This document shows, piece by piece, positions 23,892 to 32,466 of a stretch of 43,977 nt of DNA. Position 1 is the first letter of the stretch; each line of letters opens with the position of its first letter. The notes beneath the pieces were generated by a model. That model was not told the origin of the DNA, made no database searches, and saw only the letters and a program-made list of their open reading frames with translations. A program made the translations under genes and the position numbers. This DNA is from Candidatus Rokuibacteriota bacterium (lineage in GTDB: Bacteria; Methylomirabilota; Methylomirabilia; Rokubacteriales; CSP1-6), in the NCBI GenBank assembly GCA_003221695.1, contig QHSX01000073.1, positions 1 to 43,977 of the forward strand. The letters run 5' to 3'.

Positions 23892-25292
23892 TCACCGCCC
23901 CAGGGCGGCCAGAATCTCGTCGACCCGGGTGAATTTCACTCGGGGCCGGCCCTGCGCGCGCCCGCGGGCAACCTCCAGCTCGTTGAGCCTCAGCCAGTCC
24001 TGGTAGGAAACGTAGTTGGGTCGCCGCTGGCGGACGAGCGCCTCCGCCGAGGCGGCGTCGGGGCGGCTCGGCTGGAGGACGGCGCCCTGCGCCAGGTCCT
24101 CGAACATGCACTGCACGGTCTCGGCGGCGTCGGGCTTGTTGGTCCCGATGACGCCGGTCGGCCCGCGCTTGATCCAGCCCGCCGCGTACTCGCCGAGGAC
24201 GGGCTGCTTGGTATCAGGATCGAGCACGCGGCCCTTGTCGTTCAGGATGACGCCCCAGCTCTCGTTGAAGGGCACGCCCGGCAGCGGCACGCCGCGGTAG
24301 CCGACCGACCGGAAGACGAGGCCGACGGGGAGCTCCTCGAACCGGTTCGTCGGACGCGGCTGGAGCGCGCCCGTCGGTGTGGCGTAGAGCTCGTTTCGGA
24401 CGAGGCGCAGCTTCACGACGCGGCCCGACGCGTCGCCCACGAGCTCCACCGGCGAGACGAGAAAGCGCAGGATCAGCGAGCGCGGCTTGCCGGTCGGCGG
24501 GCGCCGCGCGTAGGCCTGGAGGATCTCGACCTTCTTCGTCGTCGCCCGGTCCTGGCTCCGCTCGAGCGCCGCGCGGCTCAGCGGGTCGAGCTCGACCTCG
24601 TCGGGACGGACCTGGATGTCGGCGCCCGCGAGCTCGCCCAGCTCCTTGATCTCCGGATTGGTGAACGCGGCCTGGGCCGGTCCGCGCCGTCCGAGCAGGT
24701 AGACCTCCCTGATCCGGCTCCGCGCGAGCGCCTCCAGGGCAGAGTCGGCGACGTCGGTCGTCGCCAGCTCCTCGCGAGTCCGACAGAGGATCCGCGCCAC
24801 ATCCACGGCGACGTTGCCCACGCCCACCACCGCGGCGCGCTCGACGGAGAGGTCGAACTCCGAGTCTCGATAGTCGGGGTGGCCGTTGTACCAGGCGACG
24901 AACTCCGTCGCCGGGTGGCTCCCGCGAAGGTCTTCGCCGGGAACGCCCATGCGGCGGTCGGTCTGAGCGCCCGTGCAGTAGAGGATCTGGTGGTAGTGGG
25001 CTTTGAGGTCGGTGAGCGTCACGTCCTTGCCGAACTCGACGCCGCCGAAGAAGCGGAAGCGCGGATGGGCGGCGACCTTGTCGAACTGGGCCGTGACCGA
25101 CTTGATCTTCTGGTGATCGGGCGCGACGCCGAGCCGGACGAGGCCGTACGGCGTCGGCAGCCGGTCGTACATGTCGACCTCCACGACCACGCGATCCTGC
25201 CGGAGCAGGTGGTCGGCCGCGTAGAAGCCGGTGGGCCCGGCGCCGATGATCGCGACCCGCAGCGGCTGCGCCGGGGTCCCCGGCACTCCCAT
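23892..25292 (-). CDS. fprA: FprA-like ferredoxin-NADP+ reductase
   Basis: A 466-residue flavoprotein of the adrenodoxin reductase/FprA family that exchanges electrons between NADPH and ferredoxin. The FAD motif VAIIGAGPTGFYAADHLL, the family motif PTPYGLVRLGVAPDHQKIK, the NADP motif VVGVGNVAVDVARIL and the C-terminal AAGWIKRGPTGVIGTNKPDA are all complete. ATG 25292 shares one base with the stop of the CBS gene (TGATG), so translation is coupled. It is the last gene of the run that begins with the B12-binding subunit. It may supply low-potential electrons, for example for cobalamin reactivation, but that is only inference. Confidence 0.93.
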   Translation of the reverse strand: MGVPGTPAQPLRVAIIGAGPTGFYAADHLLRQDRVVVEVDMYDRLPTPYGLVRLGVAPDHQKIKSVTAQFDKVAAHPRFRFFGGVEFGKDVTLTDLKAHYHQILYCTGAQTDRRMGVPGEDLRGSHPATEFVAWYNGHPDYRDSEFDLSVERAAVVGVGNVAVDVARILCRTREELATTDVADSALEALARSRIREVYLLGRRGPAQAAFTNPEIKELGELAGADIQVRPDEVELDPLSRAALERSQDRATTKKVEILQAYARRPPTGKPRSLILRFLVSPVELVGDASGRVVKLRLVRNELYATPTGALQPRPTNRFEELPVGLVFRSVGYRGVPLPGVPFNESWGVILNDKGRVLDPDTKQPVLGEYAAGWIKRGPTGVIGTNKPDAAETVQCMFEDLAQGAVLQPSRPDAASAEALVRQRRPNYVSYQDWLRLNELEVARGRAQGRPRVKFTRVDEILAALGR

Positions 25293-25738
25293 CAGAGGCG
25301 CCGGCGCGCCTCGTCGCCGAGGAGCTGCGACTGGAGCGTGTCGAGCTCGCCCGCGTACTGGTCGCGCTGAGTCTTGACGATGTCGCCGATGGAGACGATG
25401 CCGACGAGCCGGCCCTTGTCCACCACCGGCAGGTGGCGGATCCGCTTCTCGGTCATGGTGTGGGCCACGGTCATGAGGTCGTCGTGCGGCGACCCGGTGA
25501 TCACGTCGCGGGTCATGATCTCGGCGACCTTCATCCCGAACACGCGCTCGTTCCGCGCCGCCTCGCGCACGACGTCACGCTCCGAGAGGATCCCGACGGG
25601 CCGGCTCGCGTCGTCCACCACGATGAGCGCCCCGACGTTGTGCCGCGCGAGGAGCCCGAGCGCGTCACGGATCGACTGCTCGGGGCGGACCGTGTGGGCC
25701 TTGTCCCCCTTCGTCGCCAGAATGCTCGCGATGTCCAT
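25292..25738 (-). CDS. tandem CBS-domain protein
   Basis: A 148-residue protein made of two CBS domains, a fold that binds adenosine ligands such as AMP, ATP or SAM and acts as an energy sensor. The first domain reads TVRPEQSIRDALGLLARHNVGALIVVDD with RPVGILSERDVV, and the second DDLMTVAHTMTEKRIRHLPVVDKGRLVGIVSIGDIV. The start ATG 25738 has AGGAGAGG upstream. It lies 27 nt after the mutase gene and is coupled to fprA, so it may tune the operon's enzymes to nucleotide level. The ligand and target are unknown. Confidence 0.92.
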   Translation of the reverse strand: MDIASILATKGDKAHTVRPEQSIRDALGLLARHNVGALIVVDDASRPVGILSERDVVREAARNERVFGMKVAEIMTRDVITGSPHDDLMTVAHTMTEKRIRHLPVVDKGRLVGIVSIGDIVKTQRDQYAGELDTLQSQLLGDEARRRL

Positions 25739-25765
25739 GGAACCTCTCCTTTTGATCCGATTGAT

Positions 25766-27448
25766 CTAGAAGACGGGCGTTTCGACGTACTGGCCCCACA
25801 CCCGGCGCAGCCGGCCCACGATCTCGCCCAGCGAGGCGCGCGCCTTCACGAGCTCGATCGTCACGGGCATCAGGTTGACGGCCGGGTCGGCGGCCTCGCG
25901 GGCCAGCCGGTCGAGCAGCGCGGCGACCCGTGCCGCGTCACGCGTCGCGCGCGTGGCGCGGAGCCGCGCAACCTGCCGCGCCTCCACCGCGGGGTCGACG
26001 CGGTGGATCGGGACGGCGGCCGGCTCGGCCGGCTCGACGAACTTGTTCACGCCGATCACCGGCTCGGCGCCCGAGGCCTTCCGCCGCGCGTGCTCGTACG
26101 CGGAGTCCGCGATCGCGCGCTGGAAGTAGCCCTCCTCGATCGCCTTCACCGTCCCGCCCAGCGCGTCCACCTGTTTGAGGATCGCCGTCACCTCGGCGTC
26201 GATCCGGTTGGTCAGCGTCTCGACATAGTACGACCCCCCGAGGGGATCCGCCACACTCGTCACGCGCGTCTCGTCGGCGATGATCTGCTGGGTGCGGAGC
26301 GCGATCTTCATCGCGAGCTCCGACGGGATCGCGTACGCCTCGTCGAGGCCGTTGGTGTGGAGCGACTGGGCGCCGCCGAGCACCGCGGAGAGCGCCTGGA
26401 GCGCCGTGCGGACGATGTTGTTCATCGGCTGGGCCTTCGTCAGCGTGGCCGCGGCGGTCTGGCAGTGGAAGCGGAGACGCATGGACTCGGCCCGGGTCGC
26501 ACCGAAGCGCTCCTTCATGAGCTTCGCCCAGACGCGCCGCGCCGCGCGGAACTTCGCGACCTCCTCGAAGAAGTCCGCCTGCGCGACGAAATAAAACGCC
26601 AGACGCGGCGCGAACCGGTCCACGGGGACGCCCGCGCGCGTGACCTCCTCGACATAGGCGATGGCGTTCGCCATCGTGAACGCCACCTCCTGCACCGACG
26701 TCGCGCCGGCCTCCGAGATGTGGTAGCCGCTGATGTTGATCGGGTTGTAGCGCGCCAGGTGCTCGGCGCAGTAGACGATCATGTCCCGCACGAGCCGGAG
26801 CGAGGGGCGAATCGGGAAGACCCACTCCTTCTGCGCGATGTACTCCTTGAGGATATCGGTCTGGCAGGTGCCGGAGAGCCTGCTCGGGTCGTTCCCCCGC
26901 GCCTCCGCGAGCGCCACATACATGGCGAGCAGGATCCAGGCGGTCGGGTTGATCGTCATCGAGACGGAGATGCGTTCGAGGTCGAGCCCCTCGAAGAGCG
27001 CCTCGACGTCGTCGAGCGTGTCCACGGCGACGCCCTCGCGTCCTACCTCGCCGAGGGCCTTCGGGTCGTCGGAGTCGTAGCCCATCAACGTCGGCATGTC
27101 GAAATCGACCGACAGTCCCGTCTGTCCCTGGTCGATGAGATAGCGAAAGCGTTTGTTGGTGTCGCTTCCTGTCCCATAGCCCGCGATCTGCCGCATCGTC
27201 CAGAGCCGTCCCCGGTACATGGTCGGGTACGGGCCGCGCGTGAACGGATAACGGCCCGGCAGGCCGATGTCCTCGAAGCCCGTGCCCGCGAGGTCGGCGG
27301 GCGTGTAGACCCGCGCGACCGGCAATCCCGAGCCGGTGCGGTACTCAGGGCGGCTCTCGGGCTGGCGCTCGAGGAACTCGCGGAGCTCGTTCGCTTCCCA
27401 GTCGCGCTGCATCGCACGGATCCGCTCGATCGCGTCGGGGTCAAGCAT
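25766..27448 (-). CDS. hcmA: B12-dependent acyl-CoA mutase large subunit, probably 2-hydroxyisobutyryl-CoA mutase
   Basis: A 560-residue TIM-barrel acyl-CoA mutase subunit without the B12-binding domain, which is a separate gene here. The family sequence YPFTRGPYPTMYRG is followed by RQIAGYGTG, GLSVDFDMPTLMGYDSD, KEYIAQKEWVFP and NISGYHISEAGA. Methylmalonyl-CoA mutases have Tyr in the first position (RQYAG), Ala before FD, and Arg in the third. Isobutyryl-CoA mutases have Phe and Gln. Here the residues are Ile88, Asp115 and Gln206. As I recall, HcmA of Aquincola tertiaricarbonis has Ile90, Asp117 and Gln208, at exactly the same spacing. The likely reaction is 2-hydroxyisobutyryl-CoA to 3-hydroxybutyryl-CoA. 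ATG 27448 has GAGAGG upstream and overlaps the MeaB-like gene by 8 nt. Automatic annotation would probably say methylmalonyl-CoA mutase. Confidence 0.82.
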   Translation of the reverse strand: MLDPDAIERIRAMQRDWEANELREFLERQPESRPEYRTGSGLPVARVYTPADLAGTGFEDIGLPGRYPFTRGPYPTMYRGRLWTMRQIAGYGTGSDTNKRFRYLIDQGQTGLSVDFDMPTLMGYDSDDPKALGEVGREGVAVDTLDDVEALFEGLDLERISVSMTINPTAWILLAMYVALAEARGNDPSRLSGTCQTDILKEYIAQKEWVFPIRPSLRLVRDMIVYCAEHLARYNPINISGYHISEAGATSVQEVAFTMANAIAYVEEVTRAGVPVDRFAPRLAFYFVAQADFFEEVAKFRAARRVWAKLMKERFGATRAESMRLRFHCQTAAATLTKAQPMNNIVRTALQALSAVLGGAQSLHTNGLDEAYAIPSELAMKIALRTQQIIADETRVTSVADPLGGSYYVETLTNRIDAEVTAILKQVDALGGTVKAIEEGYFQRAIADSAYEHARRKASGAEPVIGVNKFVEPAEPAAVPIHRVDPAVEARQVARLRATRATRDAARVAALLDRLAREAADPAVNLMPVTIELVKARASLGEIVGRLRRVWGQYVETPVF

Positions 27449-28421
27449 CGGGTGTCCTCTCTCCCATGCGGGTGAGCAGCGCGCGCGCACACGCGTGGGG
27501 CGCCAGCTCGCGACGCATCACCCGGTCGAGCAGCGTCGTCGCCTCGCCCTCCCGCGCCTCGAGAGCCTCGGGCCGGAGGAGGCGCGCGGCGACGAGGTCC
27601 TGGGCGGTCCTCAGCACGCGCGCGACGACCATCCCACGCCGCCGCCGGTCCAGCTCACCGCTCGTCTTCATCGACGCCATGTGGGCCTCGAGCGCGTCGG
27701 CGATCGCCTCGACGCCCTCCTCACGCGCGGCAGAGGCGCCGAGGACGGGCGGCATCCACGCCTCCTCCGCCGCGGGCATGAGCGTCAGCATCGAGCGGAG
27801 CTCGGCGAGCGTGCGGTCCGCGCCCTCGCGGTCGGCCTTGTTCACCACGTGGAGGTCGGCGATCTCGAGGATGCCGGCCTTGAGCGCCTGGACGTCGTCG
27901 CCGAGTCCCGGCACGCTCACCACGACGACCGTGTGCGCCACGCGCATCACGTCCACCTCGTCCTGCCCGACCCCCACCGTCTCCACGAGTATCAGGGAGC
28001 GACCGGCCGCGTCCAGGACGTCGATCGCGTCGGCCGCGGCGCGGCAGAGTCCGCCGAGGGCGCCGCGGGTCGCCATGGAGCGGATGAACACGCCGGGGTC
28101 GAGGGTCAGGTCGTTCATCCGGATGCGGTCGCCGAGAATCGCGCCGCCCGAGAACGGCGACGACGGATCCACCGCGAGGATGCCGACCGACCGGCCGCGG
28201 GCGCGCGCGACGCGCGCGAGGACACGGACCAGCGTGCTCTTGCCGCTCCCGGGCGCGCCGGTGATGCCGACCACGTGCGCGCGCCCCGTGTGGGCGTACA
28301 GACGTGCAGCGAGCGTCTCCGCGCGGTCGCCGCCCGACTCGACCCAGGTGAGCGCGCGGGCGAGCGCGCGCGGCGACCCCTCGACGACCTCGCGGGCGAG
28401 CGTCTCGACGTGTGGGCTCAC
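27441..28421 (-). CDS. MeaB/ArgK-type G3E GTPase (mutase chaperone)
   Basis: A 326-residue P-loop GTPase that protects and reloads B12-dependent acyl-CoA mutases. Motifs are GITGAPGSGKST (Walker A, Lys61), AVDPSSPFSGGAILGDRIRM (switch region), VETVGVGQDEVDV (Walker B/switch) and NKADREGAD (guanine specificity). GTG 28421 overlaps the ligase stop (GTGA) and has GGAGGTG upstream. It sits between the CoA ligase and the mutase large subunit, as the meaH gene does in hcm gene clusters, and so is probably specific to this mutase. Confidence 0.92.
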   Translation of the reverse strand: MSPHVETLAREVVEGSPRALARALTWVESGGDRAETLAARLYAHTGRAHVVGITGAPGSGKSTLVRVLARVARARGRSVGILAVDPSSPFSGGAILGDRIRMNDLTLDPGVFIRSMATRGALGGLCRAAADAIDVLDAAGRSLILVETVGVGQDEVDVMRVAHTVVVVSVPGLGDDVQALKAGILEIADLHVVNKADREGADRTLAELRSMLTLMPAAEEAWMPPVLGASAAREEGVEAIADALEAHMASMKTSGELDRRRRGMVVARVLRTAQDLVAARLLRPEALEAREGEATTLLDRVMRRELAPHACARALLTRMGERTPDA

Positions 28422-29845
28422 CGACGCACCTCCTGGAGGGCGCGACGGTAGAGATCGCGGTCGTCGATGACTCGGCGAGCCTTGAACTCGGTACGCGGCA
28501 AGGTGCCCTCGGGGACGAGCTCGACGACGGGGTGGACCCCGAGCCGCGCGCGGAGCCGCTCGGTCGCCGTGGCGGAGAGCTTCGCCAGGCGCGCGGGATC
28601 GGCGTGGCTCACGGCGTACTCGGCGCGGATCAAGAGCTCGTCCATCGTCTCGCGGCGCGAGACGATGACCCGAAACTCGCCGCCGAACCCGTCGATCGCG
28701 CGCAGCGTGTCCTCGATCGCGCTCGGGTAGATATTCTCGCCCCGGACGATGAACATATCGTCGATCCGCCCGTAGAGCCCGTCCGGCAGTCGCGGATACG
28801 TCCGCCCGCACGGGCACGGCTCGTCCGTCCAGCGGGCGAGGTCGCCGGAGACGAGGCGGATCATCGGTTGCGAGCTGCGCTCGAGGTGCGTGTACACGGG
28901 CGTGCCCTCGGCGCCGAACGGGAGCGGCGCGAACGTGTCGGGGGCGCACACCTGAGTGTAGACGAGGTCCTGCCAGAGGTGCATGCCCGTCCGGTGGCGG
29001 CACTCGGCGTTCGTCATCCACGGCGTCATCTCGGCCATCGACCCCATGTCCATGCACCGCCCGCCGAACGTCTCCTCGATCAGTCGCTTCGTCGCGGGGA
29101 TGCCCGCGCCCGGCTCGCCCGAGAAGAAGAGGGTGCGAAAGCCGAAGGTCCGCGGGTCGAGCCCCTCGCGCCGCGCCGTCTCCGCGAAGTGGAGCGCATA
29201 CGAGGGCGTCCCGTAGAACGCCGTCGGCTTGAGCGCCTGCGCCCACTCGACCGCCATGAGCGTCTGGCCGGGGACGCCGGCGCCGAACGGGAACGCGGTC
29301 GCCCCGAGCCGCTCCACGCCGCGGAGCGCTCCCCAGGACCCGAGGTACAGGCTGAAGAACGAGCAGATGAGGACACGGTCGTCGGGGCGGAGCCCCGCCG
29401 CCCAGAGGATGCGCGCGTGCGCCTCGCCGATCCGCGCCCAGTCCTCGGACCCGATGCCGAACACGGTCGGGCGTCCCGTCGTGCCGCTCGTGCCATGGAT
29501 GCGCGCGACCTCGCCGGGCTCGATGCAGAGGTACTCGCCGTACGGCGGGGCCGCGGCCTGGGACAGGCGGAGCTCGACCTTCTGGACGACCGGGAACTTC
29601 GCCAAATCTTCCAGGGACCGGAGCGTCGCGGGGGACACGCCCGCCGCGTCCCACTTCCGCCGGTAGAATGGGCTCCGCTCCCACGCCCACGCCACCTGGC
29701 GGCGCAGCTTGTCGAGGATGAGCGCCTCGCGCGTCTCCGGGCTCAGACACTCGAGCTCGGGGAACCAGCAGTCGGCGGTGGGATCCGGACGGTACGCCGG
29801 GTCGTAGCGGGGGGGCCACACGCTCGTGTCGACACCCGCCGTCAT
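28418..29845 (-). CDS. PaaK-like acyl-CoA ligase, probably 2-hydroxyisobutyrate-CoA ligase
   Basis: A 475-residue adenylate-forming ligase of the phenylacetate-CoA ligase family. The P-loop is HGTSGTTGRPT (117-127). Later motifs are GTPSYALHFAE, MDMGSMAEMTPW, TGDLA-like RLVSGDLARWTDEPCPCGRTYPR with the cysteine pair seen in this family, and GRIDDMFIVRGENIYPSAIE. Family members activate phenylacetate, but its place between the B12-binding subunit and the mutase chaperone fits the 2-hydroxyisobutyrate-CoA ligase of hcm clusters, which belongs to this family and has about this length. Substrate is therefore inferred from context. It overlaps both neighbours (ATGA and GTGA). Confidence 0.8.
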   Translation of the reverse strand: MTAGVDTSVWPPRYDPAYRPDPTADCWFPELECLSPETREALILDKLRRQVAWAWERSPFYRRKWDAAGVSPATLRSLEDLAKFPVVQKVELRLSQAAAPPYGEYLCIEPGEVARIHGTSGTTGRPTVFGIGSEDWARIGEAHARILWAAGLRPDDRVLICSFFSLYLGSWGALRGVERLGATAFPFGAGVPGQTLMAVEWAQALKPTAFYGTPSYALHFAETARREGLDPRTFGFRTLFFSGEPGAGIPATKRLIEETFGGRCMDMGSMAEMTPWMTNAECRHRTGMHLWQDLVYTQVCAPDTFAPLPFGAEGTPVYTHLERSSQPMIRLVSGDLARWTDEPCPCGRTYPRLPDGLYGRIDDMFIVRGENIYPSAIEDTLRAIDGFGGEFRVIVSRRETMDELLIRAEYAVSHADPARLAKLSATATERLRARLGVHPVVELVPEGTLPRTEFKARRVIDDRDLYRRALQEVRR

Positions 29846-30294
29846 CGTTTACCCGGCTGGCGCGCGGCGACGAGCTCGCGGACGCGGCGCGCGATCGCGT
29901 CGGGAGGAGTGTCTTGTAAGATCACGTCGGCCGCGCCCATCCGGGTGAGCGCGGGCACGTCCTCGTCGGGAATCACGCCGCCGACGACGAGCAGCATGTC
30001 GCCCGCGTCGGCCGCGCGCATCAGCTCGACGACGCGCGGGATGAGCGTCATGTGCGCGCCCGAGAGGAGGCTCACGCCGAGGACGTCGACGTCCTCCTGC
30101 ACCGCGGCGCTCACGACTTCCTCGGGCGTCCGGTGGAGCCCCGTGTAGACGACGTCCATGCCCGCGTCACGCAGGCAGCGCGCGACGACCTTGGCCCCGC
30201 GGTCGTGGCCGTCGAGGCCGACCTTGGCGATCATGACGCGGATCGGATCGGCCGCGCGCTCGGGCGATACGGGCAGCGGACCGCTCGGCGACAT
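29842..30294 (-). CDS. hcmB: B12-binding small subunit of acyl-CoA mutase
   Basis: A 150-residue cobalamin-binding domain, the small subunit of a two-gene acyl-CoA mutase. The base-off binding motif is DGHDRG (residues 28-33, His30 as cobalt ligand), followed by VLGVSLLSGAHMTLIPRVVELM and VVGGVIPDEDVPAL, which frame the corrin. ATG 30294 is the best start, and the residues before the domain are poorly conserved. It is the first gene of the run and overlaps the ligase start (ATGA). The split form, large subunit plus free B12 domain, is typical of isobutyryl- and hydroxyisobutyryl-CoA mutases. Confidence 0.9.
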   Translation of the reverse strand: MSPSGPLPVSPERAADPIRVMIAKVGLDGHDRGAKVVARCLRDAGMDVVYTGLHRTPEEVVSAAVQEDVDVLGVSLLSGAHMTLIPRVVELMRAADAGDMLLVVGGVIPDEDVPALTRMGAADVILQDTPPDAIARRVRELVAARQPGKR

Positions 30295-30443
30295 CAATAA
30301 TCGCTTGATACAGGATTCTCGACTCCGGATCAAGGACGAGCCCGGAGCGCACCTGCGGCCTGTTGACACCTGCGCCCGGCCCCTGATAGCGTCCGCCGCG
30401 TCGCTGGAGCGCCACCCCGCCCCGCGTTTCATGGGAGGCACAG

Positions 30444-31553
30444 ATGGCCAAGCACGGGTTCCGCGTCATAGACAGTGATCTCCACGTGATCGAGCCTCGG
30501 ACCCTGTGGGAGGACTACCTCGATCCCGGGTTCCGTGGCCGCATCACCCTGGCCGCGGACGCCGACGGGCAGATGCGTGCGCAGGTGGATGGCAAGGTCC
30601 TCCCGCCTTACGCGGACCGGCCCGAGCGGCAGCGCGCGTGGTCCTCCCGCACGCGGCGTCCCGAGTGGGAGCGCATGCGCCGCGGCACGCCACCCAAGGC
30701 CGTGCTCGAAGCCATGGATACCGAGGGCATTGACATCGGCATCCTGTTCCGCACCTGGGCGACTCACGCGATCAACATCGATGGCCTCGAGCCGGCCCTG
30801 GCGGCGGCGCTGAGCCGTGCGTGGAATCGCTGGATCGCCGGCTTCTGCACGGAGAGCCCTGAGCGATTGAAGCCCTCGGCCCTCGTGCCGCTCCAGGACA
30901 TCGACCTGGCCGTCGGGGAGGCCCGATTCGCCGTCCGCGAGCTCGGCGCCATCACGCTGGTCCTGCCGTCTCACCCCGTCAACGGCCGGCCCATCTATGA
31001 CCGGTCCTACGACCCGCTGTGGGCGGCCGCCCAGGAACTGGACGTCGCCGTGTCTTTCCACGGCAACCACGCCGCGTACGCCGACCACCTCGCCCGGCGG
31101 TACCTGGACAACCTCGTCTTGAGCCATGCCTCGGGTCAGCCCGTCGAGATGATGCTGACGCTGGGCGCCGTGGTGACGGGGGGCGTGCTCTCCCGGTTCC
31201 CCCAGCTGAGGATGGCCTTCCTGGAGGGTAACTGCGGCTGGCTGCCCTGGTGGCTGTGGGCGCTCGACGAGCGCTGGGAGAGCTGGGGTGATCGCGAGCT
31301 GTTCCAGCAGGACGCGAAACCCTCGGAGCTGTTTCGGCGCCAGTGCTTCGTCTCCGTCGAGCCCGAGGAGGAGCTGGCCAAGCACGTCGTGGCGGAGCTG
31401 GGCGACGACAACCTCGTGCTGTCCACCGACTGGCCACACGACGACTCGCGGTTCCCGCACGCCATCGACGGGTTCCTGGCCGCCGAGCATCTCCCGCGTG
31501 ACAGCAAACGGAAGGTTCTGTGGGACAATTGCGCGCGGCTCTACCGCCTCTAA
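30444..31553 (+). CDS. amidohydrolase-2 family metal-dependent hydrolase
   Basis: A 369-residue TIM-barrel enzyme of the amidohydrolase-2 (ACMSD-like) family. Metal ligands are seen at IDSDLHVIEP (first strand D-x-H), SFHGN, LSHASGQPVEMM and STDWPHDDSRFP (last strand Asp). Such enzymes hydrolyse or decarboxylate aromatic or carboxylic substrates. Which one cannot be told. ATG 30444 has GGGAGG about 7 nt upstream, and TTGACA at 30364 may be a -35. It is divergent from the mutase operon, with 149 nt between. The next gene begins inside its last 34 nt. Confidence 0.9.
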   Translation: MAKHGFRVIDSDLHVIEPRTLWEDYLDPGFRGRITLAADADGQMRAQVDGKVLPPYADRPERQRAWSSRTRRPEWERMRRGTPPKAVLEAMDTEGIDIGILFRTWATHAINIDGLEPALAAALSRAWNRWIAGFCTESPERLKPSALVPLQDIDLAVGEARFAVRELGAITLVLPSHPVNGRPIYDRSYDPLWAAAQELDVAVSFHGNHAAYADHLARRYLDNLVLSHASGQPVEMMLTLGAVVTGGVLSRFPQLRMAFLEGNCGWLPWWLWALDERWESWGDRELFQQDAKPSELFRRQCFVSVEPEEELAKHVVAELGDDNLVLSTDWPHDDSRFPHAIDGFLAAEHLPRDSKRKVLWDNCARLYRL

Positions 31554-32464
31554 AAAATCATGCCGCCGCGCACGGCCCGGTCGTCGTGGCGCTGGTCGCG
31601 CTTGTCGCCGGAGCGGGCCCGGGCGAGGCGGCGCCGTACCGCGAATACGAGGTCAGGCTCCACGAGGGCGCAGCGCCGCCAGCCGGCGACCTTCGGAGCG
31701 ACGCCGACATCATTAACGCGGTTGCCCGGCTGATGCGCGATAAGCTCGGTTTATCCTTCCCCGCTGTCACCAAAGCGTATGTCTACGTCAACCAGGCGTC
31801 GCTCGTCGACGGGCTCCTCCGCATCGCCGGTGAAACGAGCGAGGAAGCCTGGGACAAGGGGCGGGTCGCGGCCGGCGTCGCCACGCGGGTCGGCATCTTC
31901 CTGCGCGGCGATCGCCTGGCACACATGCATCTGCTGGCTCGCGCCGGCCTCTTCGCCCACGAGCTGGCGCACGTCAGCCAGCTCAAGATGCGGGAAGGGG
32001 GGCGTGGTCGGGCGGCCCAGTGGATTCTCGAGGGCCACGCCGACTGGGTCAAGTTCCGTTTGCTCGACTTGCTCGGCATGCAGGCGTACGCGACGTCACG
32101 GGACGAAGTCGTTCGCTCCATCGTCAGATCGGCGACCCGCCCCAAGTTCTTCCCCGGTCTCGAGGCGCTCACCGGCAACGCACGCTGGACCAGCACGACG
32201 AAGCAGCTGGGCCCCGCGGCGACCTACGGTCAGGCGTTCCTCGCGGTGGACTGGCTCATCGAGCGCTACGGCAGCGCCAAGCTGCTCGAGTTCTTCGAGC
32301 GGTTCGCGCTCGACGCCAATCCGCAGGAGCATTGGCGCGCGGTCTTCCCGATTCCCTATCGTCAATTCGTCGACGAGTGCCGCGCCCGACTCGAGGGGCC
32401 GACCCTGGCGCCGGCCGAGGTCAGCCCTGCGCCCGCGCCGCCCTCGTTTCCTCGGCGGCCCTGA
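31520..32464 (+). CDS. secreted zinc metallopeptidase-like protein (HELAH)
   Basis: A 314-residue protein with a probable signal peptide (hydrophobic VVVALVALVAGAGPGEAAP, residues 21-39) and a gluzincin-type site, AHELAHVSQ (His147, Glu148, His151) with a third acidic ligand in WILEGHADWVK (Glu171). The pattern HEL-x-H, Q, then W-x-x-EG-x-A resembles peptidase MA families of unknown target. GTG 31520 lies within the end of the amidohydrolase and has GGAAGG 4 nt upstream, giving a 34-nt overlap. No later in-frame start keeps the signal peptide. The tail is rich in Pro and Ala. Confidence 0.78.
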   Translation: MGQLRAALPPLKNHAAAHGPVVVALVALVAGAGPGEAAPYREYEVRLHEGAAPPAGDLRSDADIINAVARLMRDKLGLSFPAVTKAYVYVNQASLVDGLLRIAGETSEEAWDKGRVAAGVATRVGIFLRGDRLAHMHLLARAGLFAHELAHVSQLKMREGGRGRAAQWILEGHADWVKFRLLDLLGMQAYATSRDEVVRSIVRSATRPKFFPGLEALTGNARWTSTTKQLGPAATYGQAFLAVDWLIERYGSAKLLEFFERFALDANPQEHWRAVFPIPYRQFVDECRARLEGPTLAPAEVSPAPAPPSFPRRP

Positions 32465-32466
32465 CG

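Noticed and set aside
21681-25370. A 1229-codon open frame on the plus strand
   Set aside because: It is antisense to the GspE-like and FprA genes. High-GC third positions keep such shadow frames open. Its product is Arg/Asp/Val-rich with no domain.
25766-27448. Methylmalonyl-CoA mutase as the product
   Set aside because: The active-site residues Ile88, Asp115 and Gln206 and the ligase in the operon fit hydroxyisobutyryl-CoA mutase better.
30295-30443. Cobalamin riboswitch before the B12 operon
   Set aside because: The gap lacks a recognisable B12-box (GCCACTG-like) and the long paired leader. It is only 149 nt and shared with a divergent gene.
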